Source of the DNA: Flavobacterium notoginsengisoli
GTDB lineage: Bacteria > Bacteroidota > Bacteroidia > Flavobacteriales > Flavobacteriaceae
DNA: 64,000 nucleotides
Assembly: GCF_014207905.1 (NCBI RefSeq)
Contig: NZ_JACHLB010000001.1
Coordinates: 806,625-870,624 of the forward strand
Direction of reading: 5' to 3'
The notes below the pieces were generated by a model. That model did no database searches and was not told where the DNA came from. It saw only the letters and a list, made by a program, of their open reading frames with translations. The position numbers and the translations under genes were made by a program. This document shows positions 44,323 to 52,284 of this stretch, one piece after another (the stretch's first letter is position 1; each line of letters begins with the position of its first letter).

Positions 44323-45972
44323 ATGCAAAAAGTTATTTTATTAATTCTTATTTTTCTGTCTCAAGTTATTTTTAGTGCTCCTAAAATAACTGAAACAGAA
44401 AAGCTTGCGTCAACTTGCAAGGTTTGGGGATTTTTGAAATATTATCACCCAGAAGTTGCTGGAGGTAAAGTCAATTGGGACGATCAGCTTTTGGAGAAAT
44501 TACCTAAAATAGAAAAAGCACAAACCAAAGAAGAGTTCTCTTTAATCTTAGAAAATTGGATCGATGAACTTGGTCCAGTAAAAGAAATTGCGCCAATTAC
44601 GGTTTCAAAAGATGTAAAGTATTTTGATAAAAATTTCGATTTAAGCTGGTTTAATGATAAGTTGTTCTCTAAAAGACTTTCAAAGAAATTAAAATTTATT
44701 GAAGAAAACAGATTTCAAACTACCGAAGAATTCGGGCCTGATTTTGATGGTTTTAAAAATCACAAAAACTATTTTGACCTTAATTATGATGCTAAAGATT
44801 CAAGAATCTTAATGCTATTTACGTATTGGAATGTCATCGAATATTTTTTTCCTTATAAATATAAAATGAATCAAAATTGGAATAAGACTTTAGAAGAATC
44901 TTTACCCTCTATTTCTATTGCCAAAAATATGGATGAATTTTTATTAGCAATGAAAAAAATGTCAACTCAGTTAAATGACGGCCATGTTATGTTTCATATT
45001 TATCCATCGTTAAGTTTACCGTCACCAGCGAAGCATTATTTTCCGGCAACGGGCAAAATAATAGATGAAAAACTTGTTGTTACAGAGATTTTAGGTGATA
45101 GTCTGGCAGACGCATACGACATTAAAATAGGAAATGTTATTACCAAAATAAATGATAAATCGATCAAAGATTATATTGAAGAAAGCAGAAGTTTGGTAAG
45201 CGCTTCAAATGAGGCGTCTTATTTAAATAAGGTCGTAAACCCTATTCTTACCTCATATTCTGAAAATGTAAAAGTAGAATTTTTAAAAGACGGAAAATAC
45301 GAAACAAAACAAATGGTTTGGTTTAATTATCATGATTCCCACCGAAATGAATTTAAAAAAGGAGCTCAGAAAAAGAAAGACAAATTTAAGCTTCTAGATA
45401 ATAATATCGGTTATGTTGATATGGGAGTTATAAAACAAAGAAATATTCCGAATATGATTGCGTCTTTAAAAGAAACAAAAGCCATTGTTTTTGATATGAG
45501 AAATTATCCTCAGAATACTTGGAAGGAGATTTCAGATTTCATAAATCCAGAAGAAAAGAAATTCGCTATTTATACCTATCCATATTTAAATTATCCGGGA
45601 AAATATGAATGGAAAGAAGGAGTAAAAGCTGGATTTGATAATAAAAATAATTACAAAGGTAAAGTAGTCGTATTGGTTAATGAAGATTCTTTCAGCCAGT
45701 CAGAATGGACGGCAATGAGTTTTCAAACGGCTGGCAATACAACAATTATAGGAAGTCAAACTGCCGGAACAGACGGAAATGTTTTTGAATTTGATTTTCA
45801 AGGATTTCATACAGGATTTTCAGGAATTGGCGTTTATTATCCAGATGGACGCGAAACACAAAGAATTGGCATTATTCCTGATATAGAAATAAAACCAACT
45901 ATAAAAGGCATTCAGGAAGGAAAAGATGAGGTTTTAGATCGTGCTTTATTATTTATAGAAACAGGTAAATAA
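44323..45972 (+). CDS. S41-family (C-terminal processing/tricorn-type) peptidase with PDZ domain
   Basis: A 549-residue exported protease with signal peptide LILIFLSQVIFSA. A helical N-terminal part (residues about 20-200) precedes a PDZ domain (about 245-310: VVTEILGDSLADAYDIKIGN, KINDKSIKDYIEE) and the S41 fold, with the nucleophile region VVLVNEDSFSQSEWTAMS (serine about 462) and IIGSQTAGTDGNV. The lysine of the Ser-Lys dyad seen in Ctp enzymes is not obvious, so it is closer to the tricorn-type branch. It follows the anti-sigma gene by 130 bases on the same strand and may belong to the same envelope system. Confidence 0.87.
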   Translation: MQKVILLILIFLSQVIFSAPKITETEKLASTCKVWGFLKYYHPEVAGGKVNWDDQLLEKLPKIEKAQTKEEFSLILENWIDELGPVKEIAPITVSKDVKYFDKNFDLSWFNDKLFSKRLSKKLKFIEENRFQTTEEFGPDFDGFKNHKNYFDLNYDAKDSRILMLFTYWNVIEYFFPYKYKMNQNWNKTLEESLPSISIAKNMDEFLLAMKKMSTQLNDGHVMFHIYPSLSLPSPAKHYFPATGKIIDEKLVVTEILGDSLADAYDIKIGNVITKINDKSIKDYIEESRSLVSASNEASYLNKVVNPILTSYSENVKVEFLKDGKYETKQMVWFNYHDSHRNEFKKGAQKKKDKFKLLDNNIGYVDMGVIKQRNIPNMIASLKETKAIVFDMRNYPQNTWKEISDFINPEEKKFAIYTYPYLNYPGKYEWKEGVKAGFDNKNNYKGKVVVLVNEDSFSQSEWTAMSFQTAGNTTIIGSQTAGTDGNVFEFDFQGFHTGFSGIGVYYPDGRETQRIGIIPDIEIKPTIKGIQEGKDEVLDRALLFIETGK

Positions 45973-46112
45973 TTATTAGTTCAAATTTATCAAATTGGGG
46001 AACGAAGGATCACACTAGTTAATTTGCGGAAAAAATGGGGGTTTTCTTTGCGAAGCTACTTGTGAGGTTCTTCGTTCCTCAAGAGGGTAAAAATTTAGTT
46101 TTTAATTTGTTG

Positions 46113-46150
46113 ACCTTTGTGAAAGTTTGAAACTTTGACAAAGGTTTTTT
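46113..46150 (+). terminator. Terminator after the S41 peptidase
   Basis: A stem of about 14 bp, ACCTTTGT...AAAGTTT with AAACTTTGACAAAGGT, at 46113-46145, followed by TTTTTT. It lies 140 bases after the stop codon. The gap before it (45973-46112) contains a GGAACGAAGGATCACACTAG-type element with complement TTCTTCGTTCCTC, a spacer repeat common in the genus. Confidence 0.75.
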
Positions 46151-46213
46151 CTTTTTTAGAGATCAAATAAAAATAAAAATCGGTTATATCTGCGTCCCGT
46201 AATCTCTACAAAA

Positions 46214-46244
46214 TTGGTATTCTTTTAATATTGTCGTAATTTTG
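46214..46244 (+). promoter_or_regulatory. Predicted tatD promoter
   Basis: TTG (46214-46216), 20 bases, then TAATTTTG (46237-46244), which fits TTG-N19-20-TAnnTTTG. It lies about 20 bases before the TTG start codon and supports that start by excluding long upstream extensions. Confidence 0.6.
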
Positions 46245-46264
46245 ACAGCTTTAAAATTATACCA

Positions 46265-47044
46265 TTGAATTCAACACCAATTATTACCGATACCCACACG
46301 CACTTATATTCTGAAGAATTTGATCAGGATCGTGATGAAATGATACAGCGCGCTATTAATGCCGGAATTACCCGTTTTTTTATTCCTGCAATAGATGCCG
46401 CAGCGACGCAATCTATGTACGATTTAGAGAAAAATTATCCCGAAAATGTCTTTTTAATGATGGGTTTACATCCCACTTACGTGAAAGATAATTATCTGGA
46501 AGAATTGGCGCATGTTGAAAACGAATTGGCAAAGAGAAAATTCTACGCTGTTGGCGAAATCGGAATCGATTTGTATTGGGATAAAACGCATTTAAAAGAA
46601 CAGCAAATTGCTTTTAAAAGGCAAATTCAGCTAGCAAAACAATACAAATTGCCAATTGTAATTCATTGCAGAGAAGCTTTTGATGAAATCTTTGAAGTTT
46701 TAGAAGAAGAAAAATCCGAAGATTTGTTTGGGATTTTTCATTGTTTTTCAGGAACTTTAGAACAAGCATTACAAGCGATTTCCTATAATATGAAATTAGG
46801 AATTGGCGGTGTTGTAACTTTCAAAAACGGAAAAATTGATCAGTTTTTAAATCAAATTGATTTGAAACATATCGTTTTGGAGACAGATTCTCCTTATTTA
46901 GCACCAATTCCGTATAGAGGAAAACGAAATGAAAGCAGTTATTTAGTCAATGTAATAGCTAAATTAAGCGATATTTATGGTGTTTCTGCAGAAGAAATTG
47001 CGGAAATAACAACACAGAATTCAAAGGACGTTTTTGGGATTTAA
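46265..47044 (+). CDS. TatD-family metal-dependent deoxyribonuclease
   Basis: A 259-residue TIM-barrel hydrolase. Metal ligands: THTHLY close to the N-terminus, GEIGIDLYW (Glu), VIHCREAF (His), FHCFSGT (His) and LETDSPYLAP (Asp). The start is a TTG: no in-frame ATG exists before the essential HTH motif, and the frame closes at a stop codon at 46226. Cytoplasmic nuclease/repair enzyme. It begins a run of housekeeping genes with an acyltransferase 63 bases on. Confidence 0.9.
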   Translation: MNSTPIITDTHTHLYSEEFDQDRDEMIQRAINAGITRFFIPAIDAAATQSMYDLEKNYPENVFLMMGLHPTYVKDNYLEELAHVENELAKRKFYAVGEIGIDLYWDKTHLKEQQIAFKRQIQLAKQYKLPIVIHCREAFDEIFEVLEEEKSEDLFGIFHCFSGTLEQALQAISYNMKLGIGGVVTFKNGKIDQFLNQIDLKHIVLETDSPYLAPIPYRGKRNESSYLVNVIAKLSDIYGVSAEEIAEITTQNSKDVFGI

Positions 47045-47107
47045 CCCTAGCCTTACAAAACTTTAATTTTTTTTTTGTTCTTTTGCCCACTTAAACCCAA
47101 ATAAATA

Positions 47108-48244
47108 ATGCAGAGATTTGATGCCATTCGACCGTTTTATGATTCCGAAATAAATGAAGCCCTTCATGATGTTGTAAATCATCCTATGATGAAAACCATG
47201 ATGAACTTTACTTTTCCGGAAGTAGAAGATGAGGTTTGGAAGGAACAATTGAAGAAAACACATTCTATTCGTGATTTTCAATGCAATTTTATTTATAATA
47301 CAATCCAAAAAGTTTTAGAAAAAAGCTCAGAAGGATTAACAACTTCAGGTTTTGAAAAACTAGAACCAAATACTTCCTATTTGTTTATCTCGAATCATAG
47401 AGATATTCTTTTAGATACAACATTATTAAATGTATGTTTGTTCGAACATGGTTTAGTAATGACAGCTTCGGCAATTGGTGATAATTTGGTTAAAAAAGCC
47501 TTCTTAGCAACACTAGCAAAGCTAAATAGAAACTTTTTGGTTTTAAGAGGTTTAACACCTCGCGAAATGCTTCAAAGTTCTAAACTTCTTTCTGAATATA
47601 TGGGGCAATTATTGCTTCGCGAAAATCGTTCGGTTTGGATTGCACAAAGGGAAGGAAGAACAAAAGATGGAAACGACGAAACCAATCCAGGCGTTTTAAA
47701 AATGATTGGAATGGGTTCTGATGAAGAAAATCTAATGGATTATTTTAAGAAATTAAAAATCGTTCCGGTTTCTATTTCTTACGAATACGATCCAACTGAC
47801 GTTTTGAAAATGCCACAATTAATGGCAGAAGCCAACAACGAAGTTTACGTAAAAGATAAAAATGAAGATTTCATGACCATTTTGAGTGGTATCATGGGAA
47901 CTAAAAAAAGAATCCATATTTCTGTTGGGGATGTTTTAGACACAGAAATCGATCAGATTGTGGCAGAAAATGATAATGTAAACAAACAAGTTCAGGCTTT
48001 GGCGCAAACAATTGATGACGTTATTTTGAAGAACTACCAATTGTGGCCAACTAATTTTATTGCTTACGATATTTTAAACGAAACAAATCGATTTGCTGAT
48101 AAGTATAAAGAAAGCGAGAAATCACTTTTTGAACGTCGTTTAGAAATGAGAATAGGAAGCGATAATCCTATTACAAGACAAGGATTCTTGGCTATGTATG
48201 CCAATCCGGTTGTCAATAAATTAAAATACCAAGATGTCATCTAA
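47108..48244 (+). CDS. 1-acyl-glycerol-3-phosphate acyltransferase-like protein
   Basis: A 378-residue PlsC-type acyltransferase. The catalytic HX4D motif is in SNHRDILLDTTLL, then LNRNFLVLRGLTPR, and a third block WIAQREGRTKDGNDETNPGV follows. It is longer than a plain PlsC (about 240), with extra N-terminal (1-80) and C-terminal (280-378) helical parts typical for the Bacteroidota group. Likely membrane-peripheral in phospholipid or aminolipid synthesis. Its stop overlaps the ATG of the asparaginase gene by 11 bases. Confidence 0.82.
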   Translation: MQRFDAIRPFYDSEINEALHDVVNHPMMKTMMNFTFPEVEDEVWKEQLKKTHSIRDFQCNFIYNTIQKVLEKSSEGLTTSGFEKLEPNTSYLFISNHRDILLDTTLLNVCLFEHGLVMTASAIGDNLVKKAFLATLAKLNRNFLVLRGLTPREMLQSSKLLSEYMGQLLLRENRSVWIAQREGRTKDGNDETNPGVLKMIGMGSDEENLMDYFKKLKIVPVSISYEYDPTDVLKMPQLMAEANNEVYVKDKNEDFMTILSGIMGTKKRIHISVGDVLDTEIDQIVAENDNVNKQVQALAQTIDDVILKNYQLWPTNFIAYDILNETNRFADKYKESEKSLFERRLEMRIGSDNPITRQGFLAMYANPVVNKLKYQDVI

Positions 48245-49262
48245 AGCTAAAATACTTCTGATTTATACCGGAGGAACTATCGGTATGAGCAAAGACTTTG
48301 AAACGGGCGCGCTTAAAGCGTTCAATTTTGGTAAATTAATTCAGAAAATTCCAGAAATTAAGCAATTGGACTGCGAAATTGAATCTATTTCATTCGAACA
48401 TCCAATTGATTCTTCTAATATGAATCCTCAGATGTGGACAAAAATCGCCACGATTATTGAGGAAAATTACGCTTCTTTTGATGGATTTGTGGTTCTTCAC
48501 GGCTCAGATACTATGTCGTATTCTGCTTCTGCATTGAGTTTTATGCTTGAGAATTTAGCAAAACCAGTTGTGTTTACAGGCTCACAATTGCCAATTGGAG
48601 ATTTACGAACAGATGCAAAAGAAAACCTGATCACAGCAATTCAGATTGCTTCACTTTTAGAAAACGGAAAACCAGTTATTACAGAAGTTTGCTTGTATTT
48701 TGAATACAAATTATACCGCGGTAACCGAACTTCTAAAGTAAATGCGGAACACTTTAGAGCTTTTACAGCACCAAATTATCCTGAATTGGTAGAATCTGGT
48801 GTTCATTTAAAATTAAATAAACATTTATTTCTTCCGATAAATAAAGATTCAAAACTCATCGTTCATAAAAACTTAGATAATCATGTTGCGATTATCAAAA
48901 TGTTTCCTGGAATGAGCGAAATTGTTTTGGCATCAATTCTCGAAACTAAAGGTTTAAGAGGAATTGTTCTAGAAACCTACGGTTCTGGAAATGCCCCAAC
49001 CGAAGATTGGTTTTTAAACTTAATCGAAAAAGCCATCAAATCTGGAATGCACATTGTAAACGTAACACAATGTTCAGGCGGAAGTGTAAATATGGGACAA
49101 TATGAAACCAGTACGGCTTTAAAATCTCTTGGAGTTATCTCAGGAAAAGATATTACTACAGAAGCAGCGATTACAAAATTGATGTATTTGCTTGGGCATA
49201 ATATTTCGCAAAACGAGTTTAAAGATATTTTTGAAACTGCTCTTAGAGGGGAAATTTCTTAA
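48234..49262 (+). CDS. ansA: Type I (cytoplasmic) L-asparaginase
   Basis: A 342-residue asparaginase hydrolysing asparagine to aspartate and ammonia. Both active-site threonine motifs are present: IYTGGTIGMSK (first Thr) and FVVLHGSDTMSYSASALSFM (second Thr with Ser, Asp), with the catalytic DLRTDAKENL lysine region. No signal peptide, therefore the low-affinity cytoplasmic type. The start codon overlaps the end of the acyltransferase gene, indicating coupled translation. Confidence 0.93.
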   Translation: MSSKAKILLIYTGGTIGMSKDFETGALKAFNFGKLIQKIPEIKQLDCEIESISFEHPIDSSNMNPQMWTKIATIIEENYASFDGFVVLHGSDTMSYSASALSFMLENLAKPVVFTGSQLPIGDLRTDAKENLITAIQIASLLENGKPVITEVCLYFEYKLYRGNRTSKVNAEHFRAFTAPNYPELVESGVHLKLNKHLFLPINKDSKLIVHKNLDNHVAIIKMFPGMSEIVLASILETKGLRGIVLETYGSGNAPTEDWFLNLIEKAIKSGMHIVNVTQCSGGSVNMGQYETSTALKSLGVISGKDITTEAAITKLMYLLGHNISQNEFKDIFETALRGEIS

Positions 49263-49270
49263 AAATAAAA

Positions 49271-49432
49271 TTCCAATATTAAAATTCCAAATTCCAAAAA
49301 ACTTTGTGGCTAAGAACTTTGTCGAAGTTTTAAACTTTGACAAAGTTGTACACGTATGATTGTCATAAAATGACAAGATTGTAGATAATTGGAATTTGGA
49401 ATTTTTAATTTTTAATATTTGAATTTCCTTTT
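49271..49432. repeat. Spacer with AATTCC words and a CTTTGTC hairpin
   Basis: 49282-49295 (AAATTCCAAATTCC) is the exact complement of 49391-49404. Between them lies a hairpin at 49315-49347 (AACTTTGTC...GACAAAGTT) which shares the arm AAACTTTGACAAAG with the terminator at 46113. It separates the convergent asparaginase and MFS genes and probably terminates both. Confidence 0.7.
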
Positions 49433-50672
49433 AATTATTAGAATTTCTATAAGTAACTGGACAGCTTTCCAATTCTTCAGTTTCTTTATGTTTTTTGTAA
49501 TACACATAAACCAAAACCGAAAGAATACAAATAATTCCCTGAATAGCAACTGTAGCTCTTACGCCAAGCGAATGAGAAACATAGCCAATAATTAAACTTC
49601 CAACAGGAATCATTCCTTGATACGCCATCATAAAATAGCTGATACTTCTAGAACGCATATTGACAGAACTGTGTGTCTGAATGTAGATATTGATAGATGA
49701 AGTTTGGCCCATCATTCCGATTCCGCTCAAAGTCATACAGATAAGAGCAATAGTGATACTGTTTGAAACGGCTAAAATAATTACGCTGAAACCAAGAAGC
49801 AAACTAGCAGCAATCATTAATTTACTCATGTTTTCTGCAGATTTTAGATTGGCTAAATAAACAGCAGATAAAACGGAACCAATTCCGGCGGCACTTTCGA
49901 ACCAACTGAAGGTTTCGGCATTTCCGCTAAAAATATCTTTTGCAAAAACTGGCATTAAAGTATTGAAGGAAATAACAAATAAACTACTGCAAGTAAGCAT
50001 CATAAGCATTCTTGCCATTTCGGTCTCTTTTTTTACATATTCCAAACCTTCTAAAAGGTCGTCGAGCATATTAAGTTTGTTTTCGGCTTTAATATGCGGA
50101 GTTAATTTCATAAGCAATAATGAAATTAAAACTGGAATGTAACTCATGAAATTTCCAATAAAACAAATGTCTTCTCCGTATTCGTGCAGAATAATTCCCG
50201 CAAGTGCAGGACCGGCGATACGAGCAAAATTGTTCATTGTTGAATTCAGCGCAACTGCATTTGGAAGATCGTCTTTATTATCGACAATATCAATCATCAT
50301 GGTCTGGCGGCAAGTCATATCAAAAGCATTAATAATTCCTTGAATAAGACTCAAAGCCAAAATAAAATTGATATTGTATATTTTAAAGTAAATCAGCAAA
50401 GCTAAAGTTCCTGCCTGAAGCATCGCAAGAGATTGTAAAAAAATTAGCGTTTTATGTCTGTCATAACGTCCAATAATACTTCCTGCTAAAGGCGCTAAAA
50501 ACAAAGACGGAATCATACTTAAAAAAGTAGCCAATCCCAATAAAAAAACAGATCCCGTTATACTGTATACCATCCAGCTCACGGCTGTTTTCTGCATCCA
50601 AGTACCAATAACTGAAACAGATTGTCCGTAAAAGAACAATTTGAAATTTTTAGATTTTAAGGCTTTAAACAT
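49431..50672 (-). CDS. MFS transporter (EntS-like, MFS_3)
   Basis: A 413-residue transporter with 12 helices, started at the ATG 50670-50672 (MFKALKSKNFKLFFYGQS). The stretch KLFFYGQSVSVIGTWMQKTA and AGSIIGRYDRHKTLIFLQ are typical for the enterobactin-exporter-like MFS_3 family. The C-terminus is soluble and short. It is divergent from a LysR-type gene 90 bases away, so it is probably the regulated target. Substrate unknown. Confidence 0.88.
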   Translation of the reverse strand: MFKALKSKNFKLFFYGQSVSVIGTWMQKTAVSWMVYSITGSVFLLGLATFLSMIPSLFLAPLAGSIIGRYDRHKTLIFLQSLAMLQAGTLALLIYFKIYNINFILALSLIQGIINAFDMTCRQTMMIDIVDNKDDLPNAVALNSTMNNFARIAGPALAGIILHEYGEDICFIGNFMSYIPVLISLLLMKLTPHIKAENKLNMLDDLLEGLEYVKKETEMARMLMMLTCSSLFVISFNTLMPVFAKDIFSGNAETFSWFESAAGIGSVLSAVYLANLKSAENMSKLMIAASLLLGFSVIILAVSNSITIALICMTLSGIGMMGQTSSINIYIQTHSSVNMRSRSISYFMMAYQGMIPVGSLIIGYVSHSLGVRATVAIQGIICILSVLVYVYYKKHKETEELESCPVTYRNSNN

Positions 50673-50762
50673 GATCTTAATTATTTGATACAAAGTTCGG
50701 GATTATGATTTCATTAGAAAAATTAATAATTTTACTCATAATAAGTAGCAAAACTTATCAAT

Positions 50763-51644
50763 ATGGAAATCTATCAACTACAGTATTTTATTAAAACGGC
50801 TGAGGTTTTGCACTTTACCAAAGCCGCAGAATTATGTTTTGTAACCCAATCGGGACTTTCGCAGCAAATCAAAAAATTGGAAGAAGAACTCGGTATGCCA
50901 TTATTTAAGCGAATCGGGAAGAAAGTACAGTTGACAGAAGCGGGTTCGGTGTTTCTAATTCACGCCAAAAAAGTGGTAGAAAATGTAGAAAACGGAAAAC
51001 AGGCAATCGAAGATTTAAACGAAATGATTGGCGGCGAACTCAGAATTGGCGTAACCTACATCTTTGGATTATTGGTTTTGCCAGTTGTAAATACATTTGC
51101 GAAACGCTACCAAAATTTAAGAATCATAGTAGATTATGGTACAACAGAATCCTTAGAACAAAAACTGATTAATAATGAACTAGATTTAGTATTAGTAATT
51201 TCATCGCATGAGATTGGACCTCCAATTCAAAAAGTGCCTTTGTTTACTTCTAATATGGTAATGGCCGTTTCCAAACAACATTCTTTGGCTTCCTTAGAAA
51301 AAATACCATTCAAGAAAATTGAAGATGTACCATTGATTCTTCCAGGAAAAGGATCGAATTCTAGAGAGTATGTAGAAATATTATTTGTAAAGCATCACAT
51401 GAAACCGAAGATTTCGATAGAACTAAATTCGATTAATGCCTTATTGCAAATGGTAGAAAACAGCGATTGGGCAACTATCGTGGCAGAAAAGGCACTAAAA
51501 GGCTGGGAGCATAGTTTAAAAGCCATTCAAATAACTGGAGTTGTAACCAAACGAGAATCTTTTATGCTCACGATTGGAAGCTACCAAAAGAAAGCCGTAA
51601 AGTTGTTTATGGAAGAATTTAGAAAAAGCATAAACGAATCTTAA
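50763..51644 (+). CDS. LysR-family transcriptional regulator
   Basis: A 293-residue regulator. The N-terminal winged HTH reads FIKTAEVLHFTKAAELCFVT and QSGLSQQIKKLEEELGMPLF (residues 8-50), and the C-terminal substrate-binding domain begins near residue 90 (GGELRIGVTYIFGLLVLPVV). It belongs near the CynR/OxyR-like group by its length and LTEAGSVF motif. The divergent arrangement with the MFS exporter gene suggests that it controls that gene and itself from the 90-base AT-rich spacer. Confidence 0.92.
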   Translation: MEIYQLQYFIKTAEVLHFTKAAELCFVTQSGLSQQIKKLEEELGMPLFKRIGKKVQLTEAGSVFLIHAKKVVENVENGKQAIEDLNEMIGGELRIGVTYIFGLLVLPVVNTFAKRYQNLRIIVDYGTTESLEQKLINNELDLVLVISSHEIGPPIQKVPLFTSNMVMAVSKQHSLASLEKIPFKKIEDVPLILPGKGSNSREYVEILFVKHHMKPKISIELNSINALLQMVENSDWATIVAEKALKGWEHSLKAIQITGVVTKRESFMLTIGSYQKKAVKLFMEEFRKSINES

Positions 51645-51695
51645 AAATTTACTTTGTTTAACTCATTTTTTTTCGTGTTATTTGCAGACCAAAAT

Positions 51696-51782
51696 AGAAA
51701 GGTGTCCGAGTGGTTTAAGGAGCTAGCCTGGAAAGCTAGTATATGGGTAACTGTATCGAGGGTTCGAATCCCTTCCTTTCTG
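51696..51782 (+). tRNA. tRNA-Ser (anticodon GGA)
   Basis: An 87-base cloverleaf. The acceptor stem AGAAAGG (51696-51702) pairs with CCTTTCT (51775-51781), with discriminator G at 51782. The D arm has TGGTTTAAGGA, the anticodon stem GCTAG/CTAGT carries the loop with GGA, a long variable arm follows (class II, as in serine tRNAs), and the T arm is GAGGG-TTCGAAT-CCCTT. CCA is not encoded. Confidence 0.96.
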
Positions 51783-51787
51783 CTAAG

Positions 51788-51826
51788 AAACCCAAACCTG
51801 TCGTATTTTCAAGGTTTGGGTTTTTT
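51788..51826 (+). terminator. Terminator after tRNA-Ser
   Basis: A perfect 12-bp stem (51788-51799 with 51812-51823) closes a 12-base loop and ends in a T run. It begins 5 bases after the tRNA and separates it from the polyamine-type operon. Confidence 0.9.
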
Positions 51827-51885
51827 CTTTAAAAAACTATATCCAAAATACGGTTTTCCTCATTATTTTGTTACAAAAAATATTA

Positions 51886-51893
51886 TATATTTG
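51886..51893 (+). promoter_or_regulatory. Predicted -7 box of the SpeD-DUF350-SpeE operon
   Basis: TATATTTG matches TAnnTTTG and lies 25 bases before the ATG at 51919. TTTG at 51867-51870 is a possible -33 element at a short 15-base spacing. Confidence 0.55.
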
Positions 51894-51918
51894 ACTCCAG
51901 TGTAATACAAATAATTTG

Positions 51919-52281
51919 ATGGATTTACCTCCTTATTCGCCAGGATTGCATAAACTGGTTACTTTACATGTCGACAAAACCGAGAAGCTTACAGACAGCA
52001 AAGGTTTTGTTACGGTTACCAATTCCATTTTAGAAAAATACGAACTTGAAAAAGTTGGAGCTGTCGTGCATGACTTTGAAAATGATAGTTTTACGATTTC
52101 CTATTGTCTTAAAGAATCACACATTTGTATACACACTTGGCCAGAATACAATCAGCTTACTTTGGATGTTTATTTGTGCAATTATCTTCAGGATAACTCG
52201 CAAAAAGTACGTGCCGTGATGGCAGATTATGTTACTTATTTTGAAGCAGAAATTATTAAAGATTTTGAAATTAACCGATAA
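51919..52281 (+). CDS. speD: SpeD-like S-adenosylmethionine decarboxylase
   Basis: A 120-residue pyruvoyl enzyme that would give decarboxylated AdoMet, the aminopropyl donor. The self-cleavage motif is CLKESHICIHTWPEY with the serine at residue 67, then histidine 72 and cysteine 87. This Ser-His-Cys spacing equals that of the class 1B SpeD of Bacillus and Thermotoga (63, 68, 83), so processing into two chains with a pyruvoyl group is expected. The ATG at 51919 is chosen over a TTG one codon upstream. It is the first gene of a seven-gene overlapping operon. Confidence 0.88.
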   Translation: MDLPPYSPGLHKLVTLHVDKTEKLTDSKGFVTVTNSILEKYELEKVGAVVHDFENDSFTISYCLKESHICIHTWPEYNQLTLDVYLCNYLQDNSQKVRAVMADYVTYFEAEIIKDFEINR

Positions 52282-52284
52282 GAT

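Noticed and set aside
51654..51905. 83-codon plus-strand open frame
   Set aside because: It runs across the tRNA-Ser gene and its terminator, so it is not a protein gene.
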